A stretch of 64,000 nt of DNA from Fratercula arctica (taxonomy: Eukaryota; Chordata; Aves; Charadriiformes; Alcidae): contig CANTUZ010000023.1 in NCBI GenBank assembly GCA_947846985.1, forward strand, positions 6,385,072 through 6,449,071. The letters run 5' to 3'. Positions 1 to 12,218 of the stretch are shown here, piece after piece. The notes below the pieces were generated by a model, which was given only the letters and a program-made list of their open reading frames with translations, made no database searches and was not told the DNA's origin. Both the position numbers and the translations under genes were made by a program. Numbering within the stretch: the stretch's first letter is position 1; every line of letters begins with the position of its first letter.

Positions 1-502
1 GGGCTGCTGTACCAGCGTAAGGAGAGTCATTCCATCAGAGAGATTTTTGCCTAAACAGAGAAGAAAAATGGAATCTTATTCTCTGTTTTTAACTGGGGAT
101 GAGGAAGGTAAATCCTTTGCCAAGGGGGTGCCGTGGCGGATTAAAAATCGGAGCCTCCAGAGCCGGGCAGCTGCCGGAGCAGGATTATTTCTGTGCTGAG
201 GCACAGCAGGTACCGGGATTAGGCTGCAGTTCTGACCTCCTGCGTCCAGGCACCGCGGCCTTAACAGCAAATGGGCAAAAAAGAGCTTCGTTGTACCCGG
301 GTGGTTTAGACCTGACATGGAGAGGACTAGGAAAAAACTGCTTCCCGATGATGTTTTGGTGGAAGTTATGGAGGAAATGGTGCAAGTTGGCAGGATGTAA
401 TTTCTAGGTGCTGAGACTGAGACCATGGCCCATTAGAGAGTTGGAGCAATTACTCAACTGTCAGTAATACATATATTTGCCGTAAGTAAATATACATTAT
501 AG
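1..502. other. Unique non-coding sequence
   Basis: There is no repeat family, RNA gene or plausible exon here. The open frames are short and overlap on both strands without coding bias. Confidence 0.5.
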
Positions 503-839
503 CAGCCTTCCAGTATCTGAAGGGGGCCTACAGGAAAGATGGAGAAGGACTTTTTACAAGGGCATGTAGTGATAGGACGAGGGGTAACGGCTTCAAACTG
601 GAAGAGGGGAGATTGAGATGAGATCTGGGGAAGAAATTGTTTGCTGTGAGGGGGGTGAGCCCCTGGCCCAGGTTGCCCAGAGAAGCTGTGGCTGCCCCAT
701 CCCTGGAGGGGTTCAAGGCCAGGTTGGACGGGGCTTGGAGCAACCTGGGCTGGTGGGAGGTGTCCCTGCCCAGGGCAGGGGGTGGCACTGGGTGGCCTTT
801 AAGGTCCCTTCCAGCCCAAACCATTCTGTGATTCTATGA
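503..839 (+). mobile_element. CR1: CR1 LINE 3' fragment
   Basis: This is a 5'-truncated CR1 3' end. It carries the block GAAGAAATTGTTTGCTGTGA, the 'CCCATCCCTGGAGGGGTTCAAGG' segment and two terminal octamers (ATTCTGTG, ATTCTATG). Most of it (from 526) belongs to the inverted duplication shared with 12092-12904. Confidence 0.93.
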
Positions 840-1338
840 GGTGTCACAAATGGGTGTTTTGGGCTCAGCCCACCGTACACACAGAACACAGACATGCACC
901 CGCCACCCACCCTTGGACTGAGGTCTGAGGTTTCAGATCCAGGTTTCCACCTCAGGATGAACACACTGGCGTTTCAGGTTTTTTCATTTGGTGCATTAGG
1001 CCTTCTCTACTAAAAGCAAAGCTCCTCCGTTTTTCCACAAAAGTGTCCATACTGTCACCCCTAGACCCAAACATGCTTCCAGTTCTTGGATACACGAGGA
1101 AAAGATGGATGTGGCCTGGGGTAACCACAGCGGTACTTAGTTCAGCTCCGTGGGATACAAAACCTTGCGGTTTAGGTCCTAGCGTGCTCCCTTGCCACGA
1201 AGAAATACCAACCCAAGGCCAGGTTGGACGGGACTTTGAGCAACCTGGGCTGGTGGGAGGTGTCCCTGCCCAGGGCAAGGGGTTGGAATACATGATCTTT
1301 AAGGTCCCTTCCAACTCTAACCATTCTATGATTCCATG
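526..1338 (+). repeat. Left arm of an 813-bp dispersed inverted duplication
   Basis: The block is CR1, then a 370-bp non-CR1 core (840-1213), then a CR1 end. Its reverse complement lies at 12092-12904 with no net length difference: paired positions sum to 13430 throughout. Reading the core base by base I find about 3 mismatches in 370. The outermost ~60 bp on each side, inside CR1, are clearly more divergent. Confidence 0.88.
1214..1338 (+). mobile_element. CR1: CR1 LINE 3' fragment (short)
   Basis: It runs from AAGGCCAGGTTGGACGGGAC to the terminal ATTCTATG/ATTCCATG octamers. It is truncated to the last ~125 bp and closes the right side of the inverted-duplication block. Confidence 0.9.
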
Positions 1339-3751
1339 AAATGTGCAAAATTTCTTTTGAAATCCATTTTCCACTAAGATGTGTGAAGTCAGGTGGGTAG
1401 AGGAGCCTTTCCAGGCTTAGCCTTGGCTGTAAACGTGTCCCTCCTCTCCGAGACCCTTGGCACTCTGAAACCCAGCACGTGTCTTGCCAGCCTTCCTCCC
1501 GTCACCCTCCCTGACTGACTCCTTGTTGAGCAGTCTGTAAATTCTGGTAACCTGAAGGCTGGAGAAGTGTTGAGCATCCTTGAAGAGCCCTCGTTCAGTC
1601 TTTTCACGTGACCAGAACAGGTCCCTCAGGATGTTTGGAAAAAGTGTTGCTGACTCTAGTCTTCTCCTGCTGGCATTTCACACCAGTAACACCCAAGTTT
1701 CTCATTTCCTTTTACCTTTTTCTGCTGAACCAGCGTTGCCTGGCTCTCCATCCACCCATCTTTCGTTGTCGCTGGTCGGAAACTTAGAGCCATCATCTGC
1801 ATCTCCAAGCCCATCAATTAATTTCTGTTTTAATCAAGGGATCATATCTTTCTCTTCGGGCCCATCAATCATCTCTGGCTCTTTGTGAAGCTGCAGTCAT
1901 CCATCCTTCACCTGCCTCGTTACTCGGAGGAAGGTTGTAGGCAGGGAGGTTGCCTCCGGCCGGCAGGACCTCTGTGTTTCTTCCTTTTTTCCTCTCTTTC
2001 TTCAGGGGACTCGGATCGCTTGGGATGAGCTTCTTTCTTCTGCAGCTGTAGCTCATTCCCGCTCAGGCCGGGCAGGGATCTCCATGAACCAGGGTATTGC
2101 ACGATATTGTCCGGCATCAAATAGTCTTTGGCAGCGGCTCTGCCTCCGCAACAGGGAAGGATTTCACATAGGATTTTCGTATGAAATCCCTCATAGGAAG
2201 GACTTCAACATACAAGAAGCCCACTCCGAACAGGCAGCAACATCCGTCAGGTCTCAACTGTAATTAATTAAGCATTTAGTAGACCTGATGAAATGGGAAA
2301 CAGTGTCCCAAGTTGAACGGCCGTCATTTCTGTCGCTTGTTAGTGTCCTGCTGCTGGTTGGGGGCGGGGGGGATGATGAAGCGTCACCGTAGAGTTCCCA
2401 TGCACGTAAATCCCCCTCTAGGGTTGAGGAGAGCGTGACCAGATGCTGGCAAATGTCTTGTTGGGGCTGGCAGCCCCAATATCATGGTCTGACTGGGATG
2501 TAGGAAGAAAACACTGCAGAGAGGTGTCCCCATGCCCCGTGTCCCACCTGAACCTCTCAAAAGCAGGGCTGGTGCTGCACCTGGAGCTCTCTTGGCCACA
2601 GAAATGCACGTAGAACCTGCTGGAGGAGAAGGGGGGTTGACGAACACAGCCGTGCGAGCGGAGCGAAGAAGAAAATACAAGTGTAGCGAGGCGTATTTCT
2701 CATTAAATAGAGCAACTGGAACCACAGCGACTGGAAAAGGGAGCTCATTTATCATCTCTCGTGGATGACACTGTGTTTTATTACCTCTGGGGCTGTAGGT
2801 AAACTTCTGTCTTACTGGGTAACACAAGGAACCGGAGCGCTGTAGTTGCCAGGGTTTCGGCTCCGGTTGTAATATTTCCCGTCTGCTCCGTCGTCGCTCT
2901 GGTTAATGGTGTGGGGTGATTTTGGGCATCGCCACCCCAGGCTGTGGGGAGGGAGCCCTCGGTGCCTCCGTCCCCAAGGTCTCCGGGGGCTTAATATTTG
3001 GTTGTTGACGCTCCGCACCCTGGAACCTGCTCTCCCCACCTTCCCTTTTCTCTTCCCTCCACCCGAGCCCTACGGAAAGTGATTTTTCAGCGCTAATACT
3101 AGGCCTTAGCTGACATCTGCGAGACGGTGACGATAGCTGCTGTGTCGCGTATTTATTTCTGTTACAGATAGCAGCGGTTACAAATTTAGGCCCTTTCAGT
3201 AAAGTTCCTGACAGTAATTGTCCCATTAAATTTGTGTGCGGGTTTTATATCGAAAAGTTATCATTTGATGACTAAACGTTCCACCAGCATCTCATTTGTA
3301 TCAGTGGTTGGGGTGGGCAGACGTGAGTATGCCGCGTGGTTGCGCAGCCTGCGAAAATGTGTGAAAACTGGCTGAATAGAGTGCACTGCTGCTGAAACAT
3401 CTAATATTTTGGTTTAATTTTTGCTGCTGGGCAGGTCACAGCCCTGTGCGTCCTTCAGGTGTGGGAAGCTACCGCAGGGTTTGCCGGAATCCTCTGCTGC
3501 GGAGGTTCCGGCTGACTCAAAAGCTGCCCAAAAGCCTGGGAGCCCTCTGGGGCTCAGCGCTGGTGTCCGGTCCATCGCATCATTTTATTTTGCTCGATAA
3601 GGGGACAAAGTAGTCACAGTGACTACTATATCACAAGGAAGCTAACGCCTGTGGTGGTTCCTAGCCAACCTTTAACTGCCACACACGAGGTGAAATGCTG
3701 GGATGCCGGGTCCAATTTTGAGGCCAGCTTGAGGTCCGTGATGGAGCATTA
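1339..3751. other. Unique non-coding sequence
   Basis: Mixed-composition DNA without recognisable repeats or exons. A perfect 9-bp-arm palindrome around one central base (AGTAGTCAC-A-GTGACTACT) lies at 3609-3627. No protein family is recognisable in any frame. Confidence 0.45.
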
Positions 3752-4275
3752 GAATCATGGAATGGTTTGGGTTGGAAGGGACCTTAAAGGTCATCCAGTG
3801 CCACCCCCTGCCCTGGGCAGGGACACCTCCCACCAGCCCAGGTTGCTCCAAGCCCCGTCCAACCTGGCCTTGAACCCCTCCAGGGATGGGGCAGCCACAG
3901 CTTCTCGGGGCAACCTGGGCCAGGGGCTCACCCCCCTCACAGCAAACAATTTCTTCCCCAGATCTCATCTCAATCTCCCCTCTGTCAGTGTAAAACCCTT
4001 CCCCCTCGTCCCATGGCTCCCCTCCCTGCTCCAGAGTCCCTCCCCAGCTTTCCCGGAGCCCCTTTAGGGCCTGGCAGGGGCTGGAAGGTCTCCCCGGAGC
4101 CTTCTCTTCTCCAGGCTGAACCCCCCCAGCTCTCTCAGCCTGTCCCCACAGCAGAGGGGCTCCAGCCCTCCCAGCAGCTCCGGGGCCTCCTCTGGCCCCG
4201 CTCCAACAGCTCCGTGTCCTTCTGCTGTTGGTGCCCCAGAGCTGGAGGCAGCGCTGCAGGGGGGTCTCACTACGA
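3752..4275 (-). mobile_element. CR1: CR1 LINE 3' fragment
   Basis: Read on the minus strand, it starts in the 3' part of ORF2 at the 'GACCCCCCTGCAGCGCTGCC' segment and ends with CCATTCCATGATTCT. About 520 bp survive. The frames are broken, so it cannot encode a functional protein. Confidence 0.93.
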
Positions 4276-7200
4276 GGTCTCCTTATGAGACAGAGCTTCG
4301 CTCGTGGTTTCCTCTCTAAAGTCCAACCTTTGTTAACGTTCAAGTTGACAATTCTCTAAAGAGGAACTCATGCCTGGTACTTTCCCCTGCATTTTGCACC
4401 CGTCGTGCTGCCATGTGAGCCGGGGGGGGTGCCTCATGGCACTGGCGCTGGTGGGACGGGGTTCAAGCGGCCGGAGAAACAGGGGGTGATACTTCTCCAT
4501 GGCTCAACTCACCTGTTTTTTCAGCTTCCTGGTGAGGGTGCATTACAAAGGCAGAACAGGATCTTCATGCATCAGCTGCAGCCCTCTCCAAAGTGGAAAA
4601 TTGTAGATGATGATGATAAATCTTACGAGGAAAAATGTCAAACACTAGTGACCTTTCTAGTTAAACCATTGCTACTCCTAAGCGTCATACGGAAGGGAAT
4701 CACTCTTCGCCTGGGCTATAAAAACTCGCAGCTATGAGAAAGCGACACAACCCAGGCAGAAAACTCTATTTTTGCATTCAGGGTGATTAAGCACGAGTCA
4801 GTTCCGCTGATACGAAATGCCTGCCCAAAAGAGTTACGCAAGCCGGGTGATAATCGCCGTGGGAGATGAATTTTAAAACACCGGGACATCACGTATGAAT
4901 AGTGGGTGGACTATTCATTAAGTCCTGGTTTTATTGCAGGGACAGAACTCGTCCACGTGTTTGATAAGAGAAGAGAAAACGTGGTGCAGTGGACAACAGG
5001 GTAATTATCCGTATTGTTGCTTACCGTTGTTACAGCAGGTCGCAGGAGGACATAACAGCCTGGGTACCGTAAAGGTGATATTTCCAATTTTAATGGCTTG
5101 ATTTTGCTCTCTAGACTGAGGTCAAAGATGGTTCTTAATCTTTGTGAACAGTTTCGGTGTATAAACTAGTTTAATCTTCCTTTTTTTTTTTTTTTTTTTA
5201 AGGAAGCATATACTCTAGGTATAAAAATAAACAATTTTTTTGTTCTTTATTATCACGTCTCTGCAGCAAATACCTAAGTTATTGGGAGCAGTTACGAAAA
5301 GCTAGATTTCTTCCGTGACTGGCTCAGGCTACGTTCAACGTTGAGGCTCGAACAGAGCTTATATAATTTAAAAATATTACGGGAATAAAATGTGCAAGTG
5401 GCTTTCTCTCTAAGCTATCAGTTTGCCAGTCTCAGTTGGAGAGAGTGTAAATTATTTTTACAGATTATGCGCCTTTATAGTGTAACAAAAGGTGTAGGAG
5501 GGAGGCTGAAGAAGAATTTTTTGGTGGGGTGTTTTTTTTTTTTTTTTGGCCGTCTTTTTCTTCCCTTGAAGGTTTTGCTGAATCCAGGCAGGAATAAAGA
5601 ATTGGGTGTTAGAGCAGAGAGGGAACCGGGTGGAATAAAAGAACTTGAACTGCCGTTCTGCAAATCCCTTATCCACCACCTCGCCTGTCAAGTGGGGGTG
5701 GGGGGTTTTTTTGAGTTTGGGCCATTGTGCACAAGTCCAGGTCATTTTCAGCCCTTCTACTCCAGCAGCTTGCGAGGGGGGGGGAGGGAAAAAGCCCTTT
5801 TCATTTTTCACTAAGTCTCTCATTCGATTCGATAGCTCCCTTCGCCCCGACCCCCCTCAAGTGGCTGCAGGAAGCCCAGGAACCACTTTTTGTTCTAGGA
5901 ACGGTCTTTTACATGGAAACTAAACCCCATTACCAAAGGCAAATTGTGTACCAGCGTTTAAATAAATGTAGGCAGGAAAAGCGTATTTTCCCCTTGAGGA
6001 AAGAGTGAAAACACATGATGCTTCCCCTCATTTTCATTCTAATACTCTGTCTCTCGGTAATAAATATGTTGTCTTTTCCCTACACGGTTGCTTTGCTCGG
6101 CTTTGCCACATCTGACCCGGCTTCGTGGCCTCTTCGCGTTGCTGTATCTGTGTCTTCTTCCACGCAGCTTTGCTCTCCAGCCGTATTTCCCTCTGTTTAG
6201 CATTTCTGAAAGAGCCTGAAACCTCTTAAACCTCTTGGCGAGCGGCCTTTGCACGGAGCTGTGCGATGGAAACGGCTCGTGGCTGGTGGTCTCTTGGCTA
6301 CTGGTAGAGCCAGGAGCCCACAGACATGTGCGTTGGGCTTCATTTGACCCGCTGCATGCCAGGAGACGGGAAAATTCCTCTGCCGTGGCTGGAATTCCCT
6401 TGCTGGAAATGAGGAGGAATGATAATTCAAGTACTCCAGGAGAAAATCAATATTTAATGACTGAGCCTAAGACCTTAAAAGCCCGCGAAGCTCTCTGAAC
6501 TGGGACTCGCGCGTGGAAAGATCGCAATAGCCAGCACCGTCCATGGTCTCGAGATAGTCCAGGGATATTGCGGTGGTGTCTGCTGTGATTTAGAAGCACC
6601 TTCTTGCCCACAGAGGGAAACGTGTTGTCAACGAGTTCCCTCTTAATTTGCATTCTTCCAGTCTAATCAAACCTTTGTAAACACCAGCTCTCCGAAAATA
6701 ATAATCAACAGCAAGAGCCGCATTGGCAGGCCTAGGGGAAGGTGAATTAAGATGCTTTTCTTTCTCCTATGCTAATCTTTTCCTAATTATGTTTTATTAA
6801 TATTATGATGCAGACGCACCCGTTCTTGTTTTCACTCATCTCGTCCGTAGTTAAAATCAAATTGCAAATGAATCAGCTATATATTTGACTTAATCACTTA
6901 AGCCTCTGACTTTCATCATTTTCATAAGCAACCCCTAGAGTCACACCAGAATTGGGTACATTTCTTTTTTTTTAATTTTTTTTTTTTTTTCCTGTTTTTG
7001 AAGTATTCTCGCATGAGTATTCTATGGGTGACATTGACATTTTGTTATGATAAATTGGCTGAGTCATTATCATCAGGAGACAGTTGGGTTTTCTTATATT
7101 TATAATAAGGTGCTTTTCATTCTAGAATGGGGAGGGGGGGGGAAAGCAACCCCTTTTTGTTTTAAACAGCCTAATATTGCAGCTTTTATGTCAGAATTGC

Positions 7201-7550
7201 CACAGAATAATGTTATATTCTTCCCTTTTGATTCTTGAGGGATGCTTTGAAAGGCCTAATCAAAACGAAATTGGAGTCTTGAGCTTGGTTGTTCTCTCTA
7301 GATGAGCGAGGCTTTGAAGTTGAACAGTTGATAATCTGGGCTGTTCCCGGCGTGCAGAGGCCGCGATACCTAACGCGGGCCATTATTTTTATGGGAAAGT
7401 ATGGCAGGACGCCGTACAGTTCCCTTTGCTTCCATTCTGGAAAAGAGAGCTGCTTCTGGTAAACAAGCAACGCTTTGGAGGGTGAAATGAGCGTGTAAGG
7501 TGTTCGGCTGCCAGGTTTCCAAGATGACATCTGCAAATCTTTCCCAGTCG
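4276..7550. other. Unique non-coding sequence, AT-rich in part
   Basis: There are no CR1 copies over 3.2 kb. Poly-T tracts lie at 5181-5199, 5531-5546 and 6961-6990, and short G runs near 5780 and 7132. The AT-rich block at about 6660-6950 resembles a conserved non-coding element and is listed separately. Confidence 0.45.
6660..6950. promoter_or_regulatory. Candidate conserved non-coding element
   Basis: Dense homeodomain-like ATTA/TAAT words, ATTTGCAT-like and ATGCTAAT words, no repeats, and stops in all frames. This is the look of vertebrate developmental enhancers. Base composition is the only support; no alignment was available. Confidence 0.25.
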
Positions 7551-8140
7551 TAGAATGGTTTAGGTTGGAAGGGACCTTAAAGATCATCTAGTTCCAACCC
7601 CCCTGCCTGAGGGTGCCCTCAATCCCAACATCCATGTCGCCATCAAAGATGCTAAACAGCACTGGTCCCAGTACCGACCCCTGAGGAACACCACTTGTCG
7701 CTGGTCACCACTTGGGCATCGAGCCGTTGACCGCAACTCTTTGAGTGTGGCCATCCAGCCAAACTCTTTGAGTGTGGCCTCATCCACCGAGTGGTCCATC
7801 GGTCAAATCCACGTCTTTCCAATTTAGAGACGAGGATGTTGTGCGGGACAGTGTCAAATGCTTTGCCCAAGTCCAGGTAGATGATGTTGGTTGCTCTTCC
7901 CTCATCCAGCAATGCTGTAACGCTGTTGTAGAAGGCCACCAAATTTGTCAGGCACGACTTGCCCTTGGTGAAGCCATGTTGGCTGTCACCAATCACCTCC
8001 TTATTTTCCATGTGGCTTAGCAGAGTTTCCAGGAGGATCTGCTCCATGATCTTGCTGGGCACAGAGGTGGGACTGACCTGCCTATGGTTCCCTGGGTCTT
8101 CCTTCTCCAGTCAGTGGGAACTTCACCAACCTCCAAGGCA
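7551..8140 (-). pseudogene. CR1: CR1 LINE with internal deletion: partial reverse transcriptase fused to 3' tail
   Basis: On the minus strand about 135 residues of CR1 ORF2 reverse transcriptase are readable (8062-7652). They include [29 protein letters not shown] and the motif-A stretch [17 protein letters not shown] with its aspartate kept. The sequence then reaches a [13 protein letters not shown] segment in another frame. It jumps almost at once to the CR1 3' end (7551-7610), missing the FADD catalytic box and the rest of ORF2 and the 3' UTR. The full family protein is roughly 900-1000 residues, so this is a dead fragment. Confidence 0.88.
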
Positions 8141-10705
8141 AACGGAGTGCGATACTGGGTTATTTAACGTATAAGCTGTTGACCCGAACGTATAAGTTTT
8201 GGGTGGGCTGATGATGGCTAGTCCTTCGCAGGGTACCGTTGTGGCTATAACACTACCTTTTGGCTTGTTTACGCGTTATTGTTCAGGTGCTGCAACGGAG
8301 TGGGGAGCAAAAAAAAAATTGTAAAAGAAATGTAAATGTGTGTCACGCTGAATTTAGAAGCTTTTGCTCAAGATCTGTTTTGATAGGAGTGCCAAATTCT
8401 ATCAGCTTAGTTTATTTCAGGTGGCTCTTGCAAATCCTCCCGCTGGCTTGTCCATCTGTTGATGCTGAAGGGGTTTTTTTTTATTTTCTGGGGATTTTAT
8501 GGGGAAATGAGGATACCCTTCACCGCTACGGACAATTTGGAAAATATTGCCGATGTTCTGTAGCTTATCAAAGAAATGTCAGACCGTGAGTTTGTTTCTT
8601 TCCCAGAAGAAATGAAATAATGCCTTGAGAAGAGAAAATATTTCTTGGTTGACAGAAACTATTTAAATACATAATTATCACTGGGAGGGAGTCATTAAGA
8701 TGATACTTTTTTTTTTTTTTTTTTCACTCTGATGAATGTATTGAATTATTAGTTGCATCAGAACCATTATAGATCTAGCTTAAAGACAGATATGCAAATA
8801 AGACGTGGTGGCACACACTCAGGCTAACGTCCCCTCCCTGCAGTCGTACGATGATTAAAGGGCTCAGTTCTGATCCCGCAGCTCCTAAGAACGGGAGAAA
8901 ATTCGTAATTACCCAGATACTCGTCCTGAATTTTCCCTGGGATTACCGAGATGAGCCCATGGCCCTGTGTTCCTTAGGGGGTGAAATCCAGTTTTGCCCG
9001 GAGGGATGGGTTCAAGTCCTGCGCGCGCTGAAGCACCACTCGGCGGTTGAGGAGAAAGGCGAGGTCCTGCGGAAAGCGCGGGTTTAAGGCCTTGAGTGGA
9101 GCTGAAGAGGCCGAGGGGCCTCCTGCCCTCCATGGCGAGGAGCGTGTCTCCGCCGCAGAGCGCTCCCCGGCGCTCCCCTCCAGTCCACAAACCTGACGTT
9201 TGCGGAAGAGTCAAGGGGAGGAGCGAGCGGCTCGGAACGGAGCCACTCTTCGAGGAAGATTTATTCATGGCTGAGGAGCAAATACTCGCATGAGCGTAGA
9301 AAGAAAAGGACTGATGTTAAGAAGACGCTGCGGCGGCAAAGGCCGTGTTAAACTGAGGCGTGTGGAGCCTGTTTCTCATCTGGCACTAATTGCCATAGTC
9401 ATCAAGTTGCACGAGTTGACCTGGAATATTTTTGTGCAAACAAATCGCTCTCTTCATCCTTGCTTGCTGCGCGTTTTCCTTTCTCTTATCCAGATTTATT
9501 TATTTTTTTTTCTTTCGGATCCAGCTTTTATCTAATTACAGAGCTCTCTGTTTTCTATCTGCACTAGGCCGTGGTCACAAAAAGATAGAGGATTCGCTAA
9601 CAAAGTTAGAGAGAGGCAGGGACTCAAAGAGATATTTAATGGAATTGTACTCCGGAAAGTGCCCCAGAGAAGGTGTATATTGCAATAAATGGCCGACATT
9701 CTTGATTAAATTGTCTCCATTGATGGAACGAAGTGTGCGTCTCTTGCCAGAAAACTTGATTTTTCTCCTGCTCCGCACAATATGTTTGCTTTCCAAGATG
9801 CAAATACTTTCAGGAGGAGCAATCGAATATGCAGCCTGTCACACGGGTGTAGGGACATTCGCAGGCTGAACACCGTGATCTATCGCGTAACATGTTGGAA
9901 CTGGGAACCCATTCCTGTTACTCATTAATCTTGAAGTGCTGAGAAGAGATGCCCTATGTAGCGCGACAAAGTGCATCAGACACGTAAAGAGCAGTAATTA
10001 GAGTCGCTCCCGGCTTTCCAGCTATTCCCTTGGCACTTCCCTGCACGCTCCAGCTCTCCACAAGCATTTTCCCCGCGGTCCTGTAGCTGATAGAGCAAAT
10101 GACCTGGTCATTTGGATCGGACGCGTCTCAGCTATTTTCTTAAAAAAGCTGCACATGCAGTTCAGGTTGGTTTCAAGTAACAATTAAATGTGCATAGAAA
10201 AAGATTTTCTTGAAGAAAAAAATAATCGTGGGGCCTGCAATGTGTGTTTTTCAACCAAATTTTCAGTGGGCAGGTTTCAATATTGTCGTCACTCATCTTA
10301 AACGCAATTATTTTTAATTGTAGACTTCTTCTTGGGTTTATTGATAGTAAGAGTCACTCCTAGGCCAGAAATGACCGCCGGCTATAAAACGGTTGATGGA
10401 TGTTCAGGGCCAGCGTAAGATGATTTGGTCTCAGTCCAGTTCCCAGTAGACATGTACCCACGTTACAAAAATAGGACATTATTAAATGGCCATTGAATTG
10501 ATGGAGTCAGAACAAAGACTCAGCAGGCTGTTAATCTGCGCCGGGATGCGGGATGCTCGGGTGGGCAGGGTACCACCTCTCCCTTGGACCGCGTCACGGG
10601 CTGCTTTCCCCCTCCGTAAAAATGCAGGTTGCTGCCCTTTGGGGGGAGTGGCCGGATGATCTTCTAAAGGTTGTGATGTCTGCTGGTCACGGAGGAAGCT
10701 GCGAA
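8141..10705. other. Unique non-coding sequence
   Basis: No transposon is seen over 2.5 kb. A poly-T tract lies at 8707-8724. A CpG-containing unique patch is at 9020-9240 and an apparently constrained AT-rich block at about 9540-9870 (separate entry). No supported exon. Confidence 0.45.
9540..9870. promoter_or_regulatory. Candidate conserved non-coding element
   Basis: A repeat-free, moderately AT-rich block with words such as ATTTAATGG, GCAATAAATGG, CTTGATTAAATTG and ATGCAAATA (octamer-like, near 9798). The 70-145-residue frames on both strands resemble no protein I know. Enhancer-like by appearance only. Confidence 0.28.
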
Positions 10706-10809
10706 AACCTGATCTAGTTGAAGATGTCCCTGCTCACTGCAGGGGGGTGGGACTAGGTGGCCTTTAGAGGTCCCTTCCAACCCAACACAGTCTGTGATTC
10801 TGTGATTCT
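10706..10809 (+). mobile_element. CR1: CR1 LINE 3' end (short)
   Basis: Only the last ~104 bp remain. It has the subfamily marker CTGATCTAGTTGAAGATGTC and the tail GTCTGTGATTCTGTGATTCT. Confidence 0.9.
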
Positions 10810-12090
10810 AAAATAGTTAGTTCCTTATTTCCCGGTACCCTGGTAGTTGGTGCTTTTGATCACTCGATGGCCACACACCGGTGTATCTGCCCAGGTTGTT
10901 GTTTTGCCGTATGCTGCCGTATCCTGCTATAGAAGGGGGAAGGAACATCTTCCCTAAGCGAGACCGGATCCTTCCTTACTTTCTGGCTGTGCTTGAGAGG
11001 TTTGGAGCTAGGCTGAAAAAGGTGGCCGCTGGCATTCGTTTTCCTAAATTCAAAATTTCATGACTTATCAAATGCGGACGAGCACTGAAAGATTAGGCAG
11101 CTCCCGTGGCGGAGAGGAAACTCTACTGAGGAGATTTCACAGAAGCCTTAATTGTGTGTTGCTCAGCGTTGTCAGTTTGACACGCTGACATTTGGAGATA
11201 TTGAGCACCTCTTTTTACAGCGCAGTGAAGCCCTAACAGTGACAATCAATTATGCCGGTAGTAGTCGTCTTCCACTCTTGTAGCGTGAACATCTCTTCTG
11301 TAAATTAAAGCAGAAACTCTATTACTGAGCAGCCGAAGAGGGCTCGTGTCTTCTTCTGAAGACACATGTTCTTCTCTGTACACACGTCGCAGGGACATGG
11401 GGGCAACTGCCTTATTTTTGTCCGTTCGGTTCCGGCTAAGGCTGTTCAGGGGTTGAGAGCCCGGTTGCGCGCGATTACAGCTGAACAAGTTCTCCTTCAT
11501 CTTTAGCAAAGCCTCCGAGGGAAAGCAGAGATGAAAATAAAAACCTGGTGAGAATAAAGGTCACCAGGAGAGACAGGGAATGAGGATGAAAAGCCTCGAG
11601 AGAAAACAATTGGAAACAGCTCTCCAGGTGGCGGAGAGGAGAGGAGGGAACTTTGTGCCCGCGGCCTCTGCTAATAAGCTGCCTGAAAGGAAAAGCAGCA
11701 GTGCTGGTGAGGAGTCTTTGCTCTCTTGCTTTCAGATCAAAGCGGTGGGCTGCTGGGCGCCGGGCAGTGGGACAGCAGCGGAGGACGCCTGATGGAAACA
11801 TCTGTTTGTGCAGAAAGTCATAAGACGCAGGGAAGGGCTGGAGAAGCGTTATCGATTTAATTTTATTACGCTGTTATTGATTTTCCATTGTATTGGGAAG
11901 CGCCAGATGGTTTTTTGCTTTTCATTTCCTTTTTATCTGATTCAGATAATAATGAAAAGTCTTTGAAGGATGGGGGGAGTGAGAATCACCAGCCCAGGTC
12001 TTGTCTCTTGGGCTCTGCCGGGCGTTGCGGAGGAAGGTGGGGTGGGAGAAGCTCAGCTGGTGTGGGATAAAGCAACCCCTCGTGAAAGCC
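10810..12090. other. Unique non-coding sequence
   Basis: Stop-rich DNA without repeats or recognisable coding potential. Confidence 0.45.
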
Positions 12091-12218
12091 TCATAGAACC
12101 ATAGAACGGTTAGAGTTGGAAGGGACTTTAATGATTATCTCGTTCCACCCCCTGCCCTGGGCAGGGACACCTCCCACCAGCCCAGGTTGCTCAAAGTCCC
12201 GTCCAACCTGGCCTTGGG
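12091..12218 (-). mobile_element. CR1: CR1 LINE 3' fragment (short)
   Basis: Reverse-oriented CR1 end starting TCATAGAACCATAGAACGGT and breaking off after GGCCTTGGG. It is the counterpart of 1214-1338, but its terminal ~60 bp differ from that copy at about 12 positions. Confidence 0.9.
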
